From Icerya purchasi (Eukaryota; Arthropoda; Insecta; Hemiptera; Monophlebidae): DNA of 64,000 nucleotides. Numbering within the stretch: position 1 is the stretch's first letter; every line of letters begins with the position of its first letter. Shown piece by piece: positions 1 to 10,830 of the stretch. The notes under the pieces are model-generated. The model was not told the DNA's origin, searched no databases, and saw only the letters and a program-made list of their open reading frames with translations. Location: NCBI GenBank assembly GCA_039619475.1, contig CM077115.1, positions 494,781,352 to 494,845,351 of the forward strand, read 5' to 3'. The translations under genes and the position numbers were made by a program.

Positions 1-1632
1 TTAGCGGTGATTTTCTTTGTCTTAATTTTTGCAACACCGATTCTTCCTGATTATTAATTTTTATTACCCCTTATTTTGTACTTCTTTCTTTTCTTTTTTT
101 TTTTTTTTTTATTCATTTTCTGATATCTCTCTTCTATCGGTCGTGTGCTGTACTAGCAATTATACCGAAGATGCCGTACCAACATAAAGAGGTCAGCGTG
201 ACAGTTTTATTTAAAATCAGCCAGCCGTCGTTTTTTAATATAATCCGGTTTTAACTTGTTCAGTGTGAACGTTAGTTAGTTAATGAATTATTATTATTAT
301 TTTACACGATTTATGATAAACGTTATACGAATTTATATAAACTTTAATGTACCGCGCGTTACCCGTTTGAAATTGTAACCATCGATATTATTATCGCGAA
401 ACTAGTTGAATTTATTTTGTAGGTGATTCTAAAAGGACTAATCAGCATAATTAAACCTATATAATTTTTAGCAGATGGGAAATTAAAAAAAAAGAAAAAA
501 ACGGAAATTATGGAAAATAAATACTTTGGAAAATTATAAAATCACTGTTCCGCACTGTTTATTTAATTTATAATGACGGACGTCGAAATTGAATAAGCCT
601 TAAAAGAATTAATTATAATTTTATACGTACTAATGTTTCGCGATATTAATTTTTAATCTTTAGTAAGAAATATTGATAATGTCGGATAATGACTAAAAAT
701 ATTTGCGATGTTCAGATTATCCAGGATGGTCTAGAGTGAATTCAGTTCGCTTTAGTTTTAATTAGATTGTTAAAGAAAACGATCGGTATATATATATATA
801 TATATATTATATTAATGGCTATGCCATTTTTACGCCAGGGGTCATCAGGAAAAGTGTCCTGTCACGAAATTTGTCTCAAAAATTGTCATCATTTTATGTA
901 GCGAAATATGTAACGAAAATGTAACGAAAAAAGATAACGAAAAAAGGTAACGAAAAAATGTTGTTGAACGGCGTAGCCAGTGAAAAAGTTTACTCTTCTA
1001 TAAGAATTATAGAACTAGACCTGGGGGTGAAGGGGGTTGCCCCTTCCGAGTACCAAAGGGCCGAATTTTATATACATATATGTATATATAAGGTATAATC
1101 AGTGTTCTACAGCTTCGAAAAATCGGGAAAGCAAGGAGCAAAAACGAATAAGCCTGGAACGGTTGATAAAGTATGGAGATGTTTACATGTATACAACGAG
1201 TGTTTCGTAAGAGCATACTGTTTTGTAGTAAAGTCTCGTAGTTATATAAATTGTGTATTGGAATTTTATCAAAAAAAATATTAGAAACAATATTTCTGCC
1301 ATTTTAAATTATGTTGAAAAGTTGTTTAAGAATCACTTTTGGGGGGAAGCTGCAACTCCGTACTCGCTGGGTATGCCTCTGCTTCGATAAACGTAAAAAA
1401 TACTTCGATTCGCCGTAATTAACTAATGAATGTTATCGTGCAGCGAGCTTGTTGTTCAAAATGTTATAAATAATTTCATCGAAGAATACAGGTACATTTT
1501 CTGTTTTTTTCTTTTTTTTTCTTTTTTCAATTCAGGGTTTCTAAATTAAAAAATATTTTCACTATTTCATTGTTCCTTTCTTGGCCATCTTTTTTTCTCC
1601 AATTCCTACACAATTTTCCAATCGAACTTACA
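1..1632. other. AT-rich non-coding stretch, no gene seen
   Basis: No convincing coding frame is visible. It contains homopolymer T runs, a (TA)n tract at about 787-808, a short TAACGAAAA motif array at 899-960 and a G-rich patch near 1,020-1,070. The phrases GGCGTAGCCAG near 970 and GCCAGGGG near 832 resemble fragments of hAT-type termini, but no matching partner end was found. Confidence 0.5.
899..960. repeat. Short tandem TAACGAAAA motif array
   Basis: The motif TAACGAAAA recurs four times, 10-13 bases apart, after a diverged first copy (TAGCGAAAT). It is a small degenerate minisatellite. No function can be assigned from sequence. Confidence 0.7.
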
Positions 1633-1740
1633 GACTTTATATAATAAATGTTTTTAATTAATAACTTTAATTACTGTTACACAGTTATGTATTTCGTGTA
1701 ACTGTAATTAAGGTTATTAATTAAAAACATTTATAAAGTG
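1633..1740. repeat. Foldback hairpin repeat, MITE-like
   Basis: Two arms of about 45 bases (1,633-1,682 and 1,694-1,740) are reverse complements with few mismatches. Both contain the core AAATGTTTTTAATTAATAAC, and a loop of about 12 bases separates them. It has the form of a very small palindromic MITE. No transposase belongs to it and target duplications are unclear because the flanks are AT-rich. It could also be a chance hairpin kept in AT-rich DNA, but arm length and identity argue against that. Confidence 0.6.
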
Positions 1741-2499
1741 TACAATCACAGTTACCGAGGAAATCAAACATAACGAACTTATAAAGTTACTCGGCCGTTT
1801 CCAACGGTTGGTGCGTCCAGAAAAAAAAGCTTAATTTTAGGGGGAAACTAATGGAGTAATTAATTATTTCTAATTCGCTTATTTTACCGGCTATCCTTCA
1901 TTACATTATTCTAAAAAGTATTATTGCCTTCGGGGCACCACTTCCTCACTTCTAATTATCTACTTCTAATATGAGAACAGGTGTAATTTTCCATCCTTTT
2001 CGGTTTCTCCGAAAGTTCCGTTGCCGGAATTTCTCGCTACGAACACATTATTAATATACCAAACATCTTGTAACCGCAAACCAGAGCATTGCTTTGGCAG
2101 CCTGCGTAAATAAATACCCATTTATTCGTCTTGAAGAAAATTATGTACATACATATATATGCATATTTAAAGTTCGCCCTTCGGGCTTCGCAAGCCCGCT
2201 TGATCCTCAATCTTTATTTTTCGAAACTTCTTTTGGAAAAATCGTTTTTAATTAATTACATCATTCTTATTCGTCTTTTATTTTAAAACGAAATCTCAGC
2301 AATAGTACAACATAGCATTTAAGCTTTATTATCTGATATAAAATAACGGGACATAATGATGGGAAAAAAATGTAACTTACTCCCCGAACTGACTACGTCA
2401 GTCATTAATATGTATGTATGCAGATACTTTGACCATATAATTATTATACCACGATGGTGCAAAATCAAGAGGAACCACCAACCCATCCTCAATAACTAG
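1741..2499. other. Unrecognised non-coding stretch
   Basis: AT-rich sequence without a supported gene. A small GC dyad (GCCCTTCGGGC) sits near 2,177-2,187 next to a TATA-rich patch. Nothing else recognisable was found. Confidence 0.4.
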
Positions 2500-2610
2500 T
2501 TCTTTCGTAATGCATCATTGCGCTTGAATGATATAGGTTCCGTATTCGATGCCGAAGTGTATGGAATAAAGAATGGACTCGAATATTTACCGAGCTCAGT
2601 GACGTACTGA
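2500..2610 (+). pseudogene. LINE RNase H relic (short)
   Basis: One open frame encodes SVFDAEVYGIKNGLEYL and ends at a TGA at 2,608. This matches the second catalytic block of RNase H domains in insect LINEs, where an invariant Glu follows an F-x-A context. No other RNase H block is clear on either side, and downstream frames are broken by stops. I read it as a decayed fragment of a non-LTR retrotransposon. The match rests on a single motif, so confidence is moderate to low. Confidence 0.4.
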
Positions 2611-5509
2611 CGACTTTCCTAAATTCTTAGAACTTACTTCTAAACATCAAATTATCTATTAGTTAGAAAGATAACAATGCGAGTTTACTTTTTCTAGAAC
2701 AGAGTGCAGGGCGTTTTTACGGATCTCTCGACTCATGGACATACCGCCGGTATTCGCTTAAATCGATGTCACGAACGTATACACGCCGAACGGAGCTGCT
2801 ACATTTTCACGAAAAATAAGGTCTTCAACTTCTCGACGGAAATTCACAGTCGACTTCCAGTTTTGCTCGCATAATCCTACCGCACGATTACCCGTTCGAA
2901 GGAATGACAGTGCCTTCCTTTCTGCATCATACGTACTCCGTGACTGGCGATAGTGTTCAACTTGGAATGCACTTCATCTTATGGGGGGAATCTTACAAAT
3001 TCTGTCAAATAATGCTCAGTCTGTAGTATGTTGCACTGTGTTAGAGCACATAACTCTACATATATAAATATAATAAGACGGATATGATGTATTAGATTTA
3101 AGATGTAGATGATGAATAAACGATATAATTATGTTGGGAACCCACAGACGAGTAATTGCCTTGTGGGATCCGCAAATTATTTTTAAATAAAAAAAAAAAA
3201 AAAAATCTAATGCCTCACTCTGAGACAGTTACGTCGAAATCGAAATTAATAAGAATACAAGAAAACAAATTTTAATTTCTGCTAAAACTGATTTTTTTAC
3301 GATTAAATGCTATTTATTCATGAAATTGGATCTCAAGTACATCGGGATGCCTATAGAAATCGTGTATCTTCATAAAATTTGAACTTTAATTTTCTCATTT
3401 ATCATACAGAAGTATTTAAATAAAAATAAATAAATACATAAAATAAATAAATAAATAAATAGATGAATAAATAGAAAAAAGATAGATAAATAAATAAAAT
3501 AAGAAATGACAGGAAAAATTTCATATATTTACAAATTTTGACATTTTTTTTTTTTTTCGATTCCAAAAATCGAATTGTGTTTCTTCAATTTAAACTACAC
3601 ATTCAAAATGGGTAAAAATCCGTTTCATGCCTTGGAAGAAAAAAAAAATTCCGTTGCGTTAGTTTTTCCTAAATATGTACTCGTGTTATACGAGATGAAC
3701 GGTTGTAACTGAAAGGCACATATTTAAAAATCGGAGGAGAGCATAAAATACGAATTAATAATGAGACAAAGAGAAAGCATTGCGCAAACAGCCCGCGACC
3801 GATTATTCATTTTTTTTTTACAATAGAACGGAAAGCTAAATTACATAGCGTAAAGAATAAGGCGTTTTAAATGAATTCCAATGATTCATTATCCCGGAGA
3901 ATTTTGTATCTTCCGCCCAAACTGAATGATGAAAGAGCTAATTGGTCTGATATCACTAAAATCAAAATCGTACGATCGTGGGGCGTCCTAGACCAACCAG
4001 TCCGTCGCCTGTCTTCCGCCTGATTATCACACGAATACTACATGTATATTATGGAGTGATGAATCACATGTGTCCTTGTGAACGTACGGAATTGCTCCCT
4101 AATTCTCCGTATTACAACTGACGTATACAGTAGCCCCATCGTCAAACCAGCGCTACTACGATTGATCGAATTACTTTTTTCGCGGAAATGAAAGTGCCGC
4201 CCGTATTACAATGTTCACCGAGAAAACATCATCATTTTTATTCGAAAAGCTTCAAACAGCGATTTTTCACTAAAATAGAAATTTATTTTGGCCGAATATT
4301 CAATACGGAGGGGAAACAATTAATGCTGGGTAATACTCTCGATTGGCTACCCCCCCAAATAAAATGAAGTTAATGCTTCCGAAAAGAGAAGGTATAACGG
4401 GAGTATGGCAATATGATTTTTTTTAGTAATACTGAATCCATGCACTCCCTTTTGCTAGTGCACTACTTTGAGCATCATACTCGGCAAAGAAACTCGAACG
4501 GACTTCTTTCGCTTGACACAGACTATGCACAATGATGTAAAATCGGACGAATCATTGGTGAAAAGGGCAAAAAACTTATCTGAAAATGGTATATCGCAAG
4601 GCCGTGTCCAACCCTCCCCCCCCCTATGAGAACTGAAATAGTTATTATAAATACAAAAAAATCTGAAGAAAATCACAAATTTAAAATAAATATTGATGAT
4701 TTTTTAGGGTGTTCTTACCTACTTTTAAAAGAAAAAAGAAAAAATATACTCCATATTTTTAGGTAGATCATTAATATTTTATGCAAAAAATTTTTTATTA
4801 CGAGTATAATTAATAACATATGTGTAATTTTTATTAATGTTCATATACGGGGTAATTCATTTATGTAAATTATTAATACATATAAATCAAAATGATGAAA
4901 ATTATTAATAGTACGAATATTAGTGAAAAATGTATTGTAAAATAAATATGCAAAGAAAATTTTCACCCCCCCCCCCCCCTTCCAAAATTCTGGGCATGGG
5001 CCTGGTATATCGAACATCGGGTAAGATCGGATCGCTTCTCTGAAATCGGTTAATGGCCTTACTCGCGAAATCAGCAATTTATACCGCTGTATATTAGAAA
5101 TATGATAACTTGGATAAGAAAGGGCGCGAGATCTATCCGTCGAACACGATTTGCCAATGCGGTATTATTTGTATTCGAAAAAAAGTCGTGGTCAATGCAA
5201 CGTCGGCTCTGTTACGCAAAAAGCCTATAAGGCAAACTTCGATAGTGTCATGAGGTTACACTACTTTGTTAATTGAAAATTGCGATGTTGCTCGGCATCT
5301 AGTATTCCGTACATATTTGGCCATCGAATTATATATAATTTATAAAACACGATAAATAAATTCTTTCATTCAAAACTATCAGTTAAGAAAAAATGTGTAA
5401 ATTCACCTTGCCTTGTACTCTGAAATAAATTAATTCCTTAGTTTTCAAGCAGATTTCATCACTAAACATCGATATATAGAATTATTCGGGTAAGGGTCGG
5501 ATTGATGTG
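2611..5509. other. Unrecognised AT-rich stretch with simple repeats
   Basis: No gene is supported. An AAATA/GATA-type simple repeat lies at 3,418-3,505, A/T homopolymers are frequent, and poly(C) tracts occur near 4,613-4,624 and 4,965-4,979. The sequence after the second C tract (GGGCATGGGCCTGG) looks like the worn end of a DNA transposon but has no partner. Confidence 0.4.
3418..3505. repeat. AAATA-type simple repeat
   Basis: Imperfect tandem AAATA/AAAT/GATA units form a microsatellite of about 88 bases. It may be an old LINE or SINE tail, but no element body is visible beside it. Confidence 0.75.
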
Positions 5510-5640
5510 CAATCTCGGTTACATAGTGCCTTTGCGAAGATGGTGTGAGTAATCTGGCCGCTACGGCATCGGTTCAATCCTCAATATGAAGTACTCCGAT
5601 TTTTTCAGTGCTAGAAGTTTACCCTTACCAAAAAGAATTA
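5510..5640 (+). repeat. tRNA-headed SINE-like fragment
   Basis: At 5,571-5,580 GGTTCAATCC is a near-consensus RNA polymerase III B box. It is preceded by GGCCGCTACGGCATC, the usual anticodon-side spacer of tRNA-derived SINE heads. About 45 bases further upstream a degenerate A-box-like segment lies around 5,525-5,545. The cloverleaf is not intact, so this is not a functional tRNA gene. Body and tail limits are uncertain. Confidence 0.45.
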
Positions 5641-6160
5641 CTCCTTCGTTATAAAACTTTCATACAATATTTTGCGGAATAGCTTTTTCACTGATCAAAC
5701 GAATATTTATTTACAACTTACATAGGGATTTTTTTTTAAAGTTAAAAACGCAAAATTCATTATGAAAACAAATTAAATCTCAATAATTACAAAGCAAGAG
5801 TAGAAAATAAAAAAAAAAAACACCGTGCTTTTTTAATTTTTCTCTATTTTTGAAGAAATTTGTAATTTTCAATTTTTCGTTATAACGAAATGAGTGTACC
5901 CATAGACTTATTCTAATATTTTCATTTTATGATCTGCGCGAGAAGAGGTTTTCATCGGTTTGTTTAAGTTTCCAATCGCAAAATGACAATAAATATTAAG
6001 TGTTGCATGCGAGTGTGTGTGTAAAAAATTATTTTAACATTCCCAACTGCAAATAAAGATTAAAAAGAATTAGTTGTGTTATGTATAAAAATTTGTCGGC
6101 AAATGTAAGTTTGACCAGATGTTATAATATATATAAATATATATATATATATATATGTAT
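5641..6160. other. Unrecognised non-coding stretch
   Basis: AT-rich sequence ending in a (TA)n tract at 6,126-6,158. No gene or RNA seen. Confidence 0.4.
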
Positions 6161-6438
6161 ATAAAGTAAAGTAAGTCCCATACCCTTGATAGGGTGTCGG
6201 GATTGTGAAGTTAGGGTTCACAAGGTACTAAGTCTAATGGATCTAAGGAGAATATTGGGGCCAGTTCCTTTCTCTCGGCTGCCTTTACTTTCCTAGATTT
6301 CTCTGGTACTCAATTATTTCAGGCTGGGTAAACTTGGGAACGACTTGGATCCGGGAAGAGACAAGTCTCAATAACCTATGACACCTCTGATTTAGTAATC
6401 AAACACTTTAATCAATAGGCTACCGCGCTACCATATAT
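6161..6438 (-). repeat. tRNA-derived SINE, probably full length
   Basis: Read on the minus strand, the 5' end near 6,438 begins GGTAGCGCGGTAGCC, an A-box-like sequence. It is followed by a tRNA-like stretch (GTTTGATTACTAAATCAGAG) and a decayed B box (GGTTATTGAGAC). The body continues to about 6,161 and ends in CTTTACTTT. The body and tail, but not the tRNA head, recur at 9,411-9,598 on the other strand, so this is a dispersed repeat. (TA)n tracts flank it on both sides, which may be insertion sites or tail slippage. Confidence 0.6.
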
Positions 6439-6459
6439 ATATATATATATATATGTGCT

Positions 6460-8015
6460 TCTAATCGGTGGCGATCTCAGTACGTAATTGAATGTTTAGA
6501 AGCATTTAAAATATGATTCCAATGCGGAGCCGTTTCGTTTCGCAATATTCCTGTAATTTATGGGGTTTTGATACGATCAGGTGACATCACATTTTCTTCG
6601 TTTTTACGATAACGAAGTTGTCGTTTTTTTTTTATTTAAATTCACCTGCAAAAAATCGCGCTAAAAGCTAAAATTAGTTCCATTCATATTTATTAAAATA
6701 TCGTTTGAAAAAAAAATAATTTTCTTAAAATACACCTCTTTAATTATATAGTAGTCGCTATAGACATATTATAATTTTTTTTAATCTATACATATAACCA
6801 TAAATTTATAAAAATGTTATTTTTCGCATTTATAATATTATTTTTAACATTTTCACAAATTCAGTACGGATTTATTTCACTAGCTAAGAACCGTACAAAT
6901 TTCGGCAATATTTCAAAATCAAATGGCTGAACTCATTGGAAAGATTTTAGACTATTGTGCGAATGCCTGTGTACTGTTTATTGTTTGATACGTTATCTAG
7001 GACATTACCAGTAATATTTTTTGTCCTATCATTTAATCGTTTTTCAGAATAATAATTTAAAATCTCACCTCGTAATTAAATTGTTTGCTAACCTCCGTAA
7101 TACCTCTTTAATAAATTAGAAATTAATCGTACGCCCATAAGACGCCTTTTAATTAATTGCAGCTATTTATCGTTGCACGAAGGATATTAGTATAATTGAA
7201 TTTTATTTATATATACCGAATTCGGTCACCGTGAACTAAAAAGTTTTAATAATGGTGTATCGTCCGTCCAGGATATATAGGAACAGCCTACCATCGATGA
7301 TTACAAACAGTTCCAGAAAAGCAGCGAAACTATTTAAAATGAGAATCAATCGGTTCTTGATAAACTTGCCAAGCAGTCATCTCATCATTGAAGATCGTCC
7401 AAGAGGAAGATAGAATTTCAATACTGTGTTAAACATGAACGAAACATGTCGGTTGATGAAGTAACGGGGGAACTATTAAAACATGTTTTTGAAGTACCGA
7501 ATAATGTGTGAACAAAAACAACACACGTAGCCAAAAATCTAGCAGTAGCAGTTATCGAATGGAGTTAAACGCATCCATCATCTTAAAACAGGCAATCTTA
7601 TTCTAAGGTTATAGAGCTGCTCCTGCCAGCGAATTTTTTTTTTTTTTTAATTTTTGGTATGAATAATCAAACAGACGAAGTAATATATAATAAAATGATA
7701 AGAAAACTGGGCAAAAGTAACTGATGATTTCATTAAAGAAATCAATTTTTCATCAGCGGTCTCGACAGTAGCGAATGTGCGTAAACAGATGATAGCGATC
7801 GATTACGTATAAAATCGAAATGAAGCCGAAAAAAATGGCAGTAGAGATGATTAAATTTTCAAATGTAGATTTATGAAAAAAAAAATTTATGCCGTCTAGC
7901 TTGGCGGCTGGAAAATAAATACAACAAAAGAAGAATCTGAGTACGCCATAGAAAACCAAATCCGGTATCACTAAATACAAACGGTAAGAGTGTTAACAGG
8001 TTTTCTTTCACTTAA
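6460..8015. other. Unrecognised AT-rich stretch
   Basis: No gene is supported. The segment near 7,250-7,600 has a slightly more coding-like texture, but all frames are broken and no motif was recognised. Confidence 0.4.
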
Positions 8016-8120
8016 TCAACATTGTATTGCATGATTATGGGGCACTTTGTTGCCGAAACATGTAATTTATGTAAAATTTAATTATAATATTTCCTCTAAA
8101 AACAGTAATTAATCAATATA
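8016..8120. repeat. Dispersed direct repeat, copy 1
   Basis: Starts with TCAACATTGTATTGCATGAT, contains GTTGCCGAAA and ends in an AT-rich run. A second copy lies at 8,725-8,830 in the same orientation with a few indels. No coding or RNA motif is visible, so the element class is unknown. Confidence 0.7.
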
Positions 8121-8724
8121 AAAAACAAGGAAATGACTCATTTAAATATTGTTACTATTCTAATATTCTACTCTGTCCATTATAATCTTTGAATATTTTT
8201 TAATGAATTTTTTACCACCGAGTTATTAATATTGAAATTATAATAGTCCGTTTTCTGTATTAATATAAATTATCGTAGAACAAAAAAACAGAACATATTT
8301 AATTATTCACAGAAAATACATAAAAACACCGACGCCACGTTTCAGAGTCACCCATAATTAATGGGGTTATTACTGAATAGAAAAAGGTCTCAAATTCATC
8401 CGACTTTTTCTTTTTTTTTATGTATGTTTTGGTTGATAATTGTTTCATAAATTTCCGATCTACGTTAAAATCTCGCGCTAAGAGATATTAGTTTCTATTT
8501 CCTCATTTGAAGATAAATAAACGCAGCAAAGTGGCGTTTGATTAAATAACTTTCTAATTTAATTACATTTAAGTTAAAATGCTTCTCTATATGTATTATT
8601 GCAATTCTATCTTTAATTGTAGAATTCTACGTAAAGAGAAGAGGAGAAATATCAGTTATTTTCTAATTTTTAAGATACGATTTCGGAATTATCGAGAAAT
8701 AATCAGTGGTGCTATTTCGAAGAG

Positions 8725-8830
8725 TCAACATTGTATTGCATGATTGTTTGTTGCCGAAATATGTGTAATTTATGTAAAATTTAATTATAATATTTCCCAA
8801 GAACAGTGTGTTTGTTATTAATCGATATAT
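8725..8830. repeat. Dispersed direct repeat, copy 2
   Basis: Same repeat as at 8,016-8,120. It shares the first 20 bases, GTTGCCGAAA and the TTTATGTAAAATTTAATTAT block, and lacks about 8 bases in the middle. The two copies are about 600 bases apart, consistent with a duplicated segment or the ends of a now unrecognisable element. Confidence 0.7.
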
Positions 8831-9376
8831 AGAATATTGGAAAATACACTTTAAATAGAAATCCATGCTACTACCATCAGTCAATCTCTCATTAGTGTAA
8901 TTAAAATTAAGAAAATTACTTCAAGAATCCTAATTCAAACAAAAATTTAAGAATTCTGTAAATGTGATTTTGAAGAAACTAAAATAATTATAAGCAACTA
9001 AAATTAGAAAGACAAAAAGGAAATCGTATGATTCATATAAAAAAAAGGAGAAATAATTATATTAAATACTGTACAATCAGCGCCTTATTCGGAAAAAGAA
9101 TATAAAATTGAATTATTACGCAAAAAATTGAAAGTGAGGGAAAAAACTGATAGCTGAAACAAGTGTTGGGGGGGGGTGGACTTTATAAAATTACTACGCG
9201 TAAGACTTACATATTTCCTTGATAAAGAATAATGTTGAAATATGTGATCTTAATGACAAAATACCATCTCTTATCTGATACTGATGTCCGTAACGGGAAA
9301 GGTTCTTGGAAAAATAATAGTTCACTATTTGAACTACGAAATTGAAATCCATAAAATATACACATCATGGAATTTC
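8831..9376. other. Unrecognised AT-rich stretch
   Basis: No gene seen. It ends at a T run (9,377-9,398), which may be the poly(A) tail of the minus-strand LINE relic that follows. Confidence 0.4.
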
Positions 9377-9410
9377 TTTTTTTTTTTTTTTTTTTTTTCA
9401 TTTTACGCGA

Positions 9411-9598
9411 ATTGCTCCCAGGTTTACCCAGCCTGAAATAATTCGGTACCAGAGAAATCTGGCAAAGTAAAAGTGGATCCCAAGTAGAAAGGAACTGGCT
9501 CCAATATTCTCATCAGTTCCATTAGGCTTTGTACATTATGAAAAGTTTAAATTCACAATCCATGCTTATCAAGGGTATTGGACTTGCTTTACTTTTTT
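9411..9598 (+). repeat. Headless copy of the SINE seen at 6.2 kb
   Basis: Aligns by eye along its whole length with the reverse complement of 6,161-6,350. Shared blocks include TTTACCCAGCCTGAAATAAT, CCAGAGAAATCT, AAAGGAACTGG and the tail GACTTGCTTTACTTT. The tRNA-like head is absent. Read on the minus strand it could instead be the 3' UTR of the LINE relic at 9,645-10,150, with the T run at 9,377-9,398 as its poly(A). In that case the SINE and the LINE share sequence in an unexpected relative orientation. Confidence 0.6.
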
Positions 9599-9644
9599 AA
9601 TGCCTGTATGGCTATTACTCGATTTAAAAGTCACTTAAACATTA

Positions 9645-10150
9645 TTAATAATTTTTGTTTTTAATTATAAAATGTGTAAGAGCTTGAAGGTTGTTCGCAT
9701 CGAGAATATCTGTACTCAGTTGTTTGTCGCGATGATGGTTATACCGCCGGCAGGTTAAAATAATGTGATGGACCGTTAGCGGTGCGTGGCAAATGTCACA
9801 TATGGGCGGTGGCTGGTCGTTCAGCAGATACGAATGTGTAATTCGTGTATGCCCGAGGTATATTCTGTTACAGCTGTTTCCAGCTTCGGTGAGCATACCA
9901 ATGATTAACGGTCAAACATCCACGGGTTTCTTTGTATTTCTAAGTATACTTGGCCGAACCTTGAACCACTGATTATTCCGCGAGTGTAGGGTTTCCTGAT
10001 TGTACCACTGTGCGCGAAGTCTTCCTCCAAGCATTATCGACAGACAAGTTTGAGCTGGCCTTTTCGCCGCATGATGCACAATACCACGGCAATCTATCCC
10101 TCGATGACTCGGGAAAATTAATTTTCCTATTATCGGAGTACTCAACAACA
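9645..10150 (-). pseudogene. LINE ORF2 C-terminus relic (RNase H end plus zinc knuckle)
   Basis: The minus strand shows PSHRGIDCRG, the last RNase H block in a worn form of P-S-H-x-G-I-x-G-N. After a stop it shows YLGHTRITHSYLL, then PPICDICHAPLTVHHIILTC, the Cys/His motif that closes ORF2 in I- and Jockey-type LINEs. It ends near 9,645. At least one stop near 9,911 separates the parts, so it is dead. It is 5' truncated, as usual for target-primed insertion. The family differs from LINE family A elsewhere in the window. Confidence 0.7.
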
Positions 10151-10359
10151 GTTGGAAAAATTTATAACATCTTAAAAAATGTAGAGTTCAAAACAAACTA
10201 CAATTTTTCACTATTACTCAGTTTTCAGCGCCTTCCACATGACAAAAAAAATGGTCTGTGATCCGGCGGGAAATGAAAGAGAAACAGAGCGATTTTCTAA
10301 TTTTACTGATTGCTACTGCTGATTTTATGTAAATTATATTATACCGTTGTTTACAATGT

Positions 10360-10830
10360 AGAGACTGGATGGTCGGAGGACTACCCCGATCGCGAGCCTA
10401 TTCTGTTTAGAGTGTTTCTTTGTGCAAAATAAATCAAAATCCTATCCACATACTAAAGCTGTAAACTATGCTGATGATGATGTTCCTGCCACGTAGGGTT
10501 ATAATAAATGACCTCGAGCTCACGAATAAATACGTAAGAGCATTTCAGAAGGAGGTGAGGGATTGCTTGGAAATTTAGTGGGAATCTAAGACCACCGGTC
10601 TATTATAAAGACTGCAGAAAAATCTTTGAAGGTAAAATTAAACGAGAAATCAAATAGCAATAAAAAACACGTTGAATATCTATCGGTGGAATCTTAGTAA
10701 ACATTTGCAGAGTATTTATGCAAACATGAAAAAAAAATATAACTGCTTTTTGACTCTGTATAGGAACGAAGAGCTGTGCCTGTAATTTTAGAAATAGAGT
10801 TATGTTGTTCATATTTCAATCAGGTAACTG
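10360..10830 (+). pseudogene. LINE reverse transcriptase relic (YADD block)
   Basis: A translated segment near 10,450-10,495 reads AVNYADDDVPAT, matching the catalytic Y/F-A-D-D box of reverse transcriptase. About 90 bases upstream GGLPRSRAYS resembles the G-L-P-Q-G-S-x-L-S block in another frame. Several stops and frame changes are present. It lies in opposite orientation to the relic at 9.6-10.2 kb, so the two are separate insertions. Confidence 0.4.
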
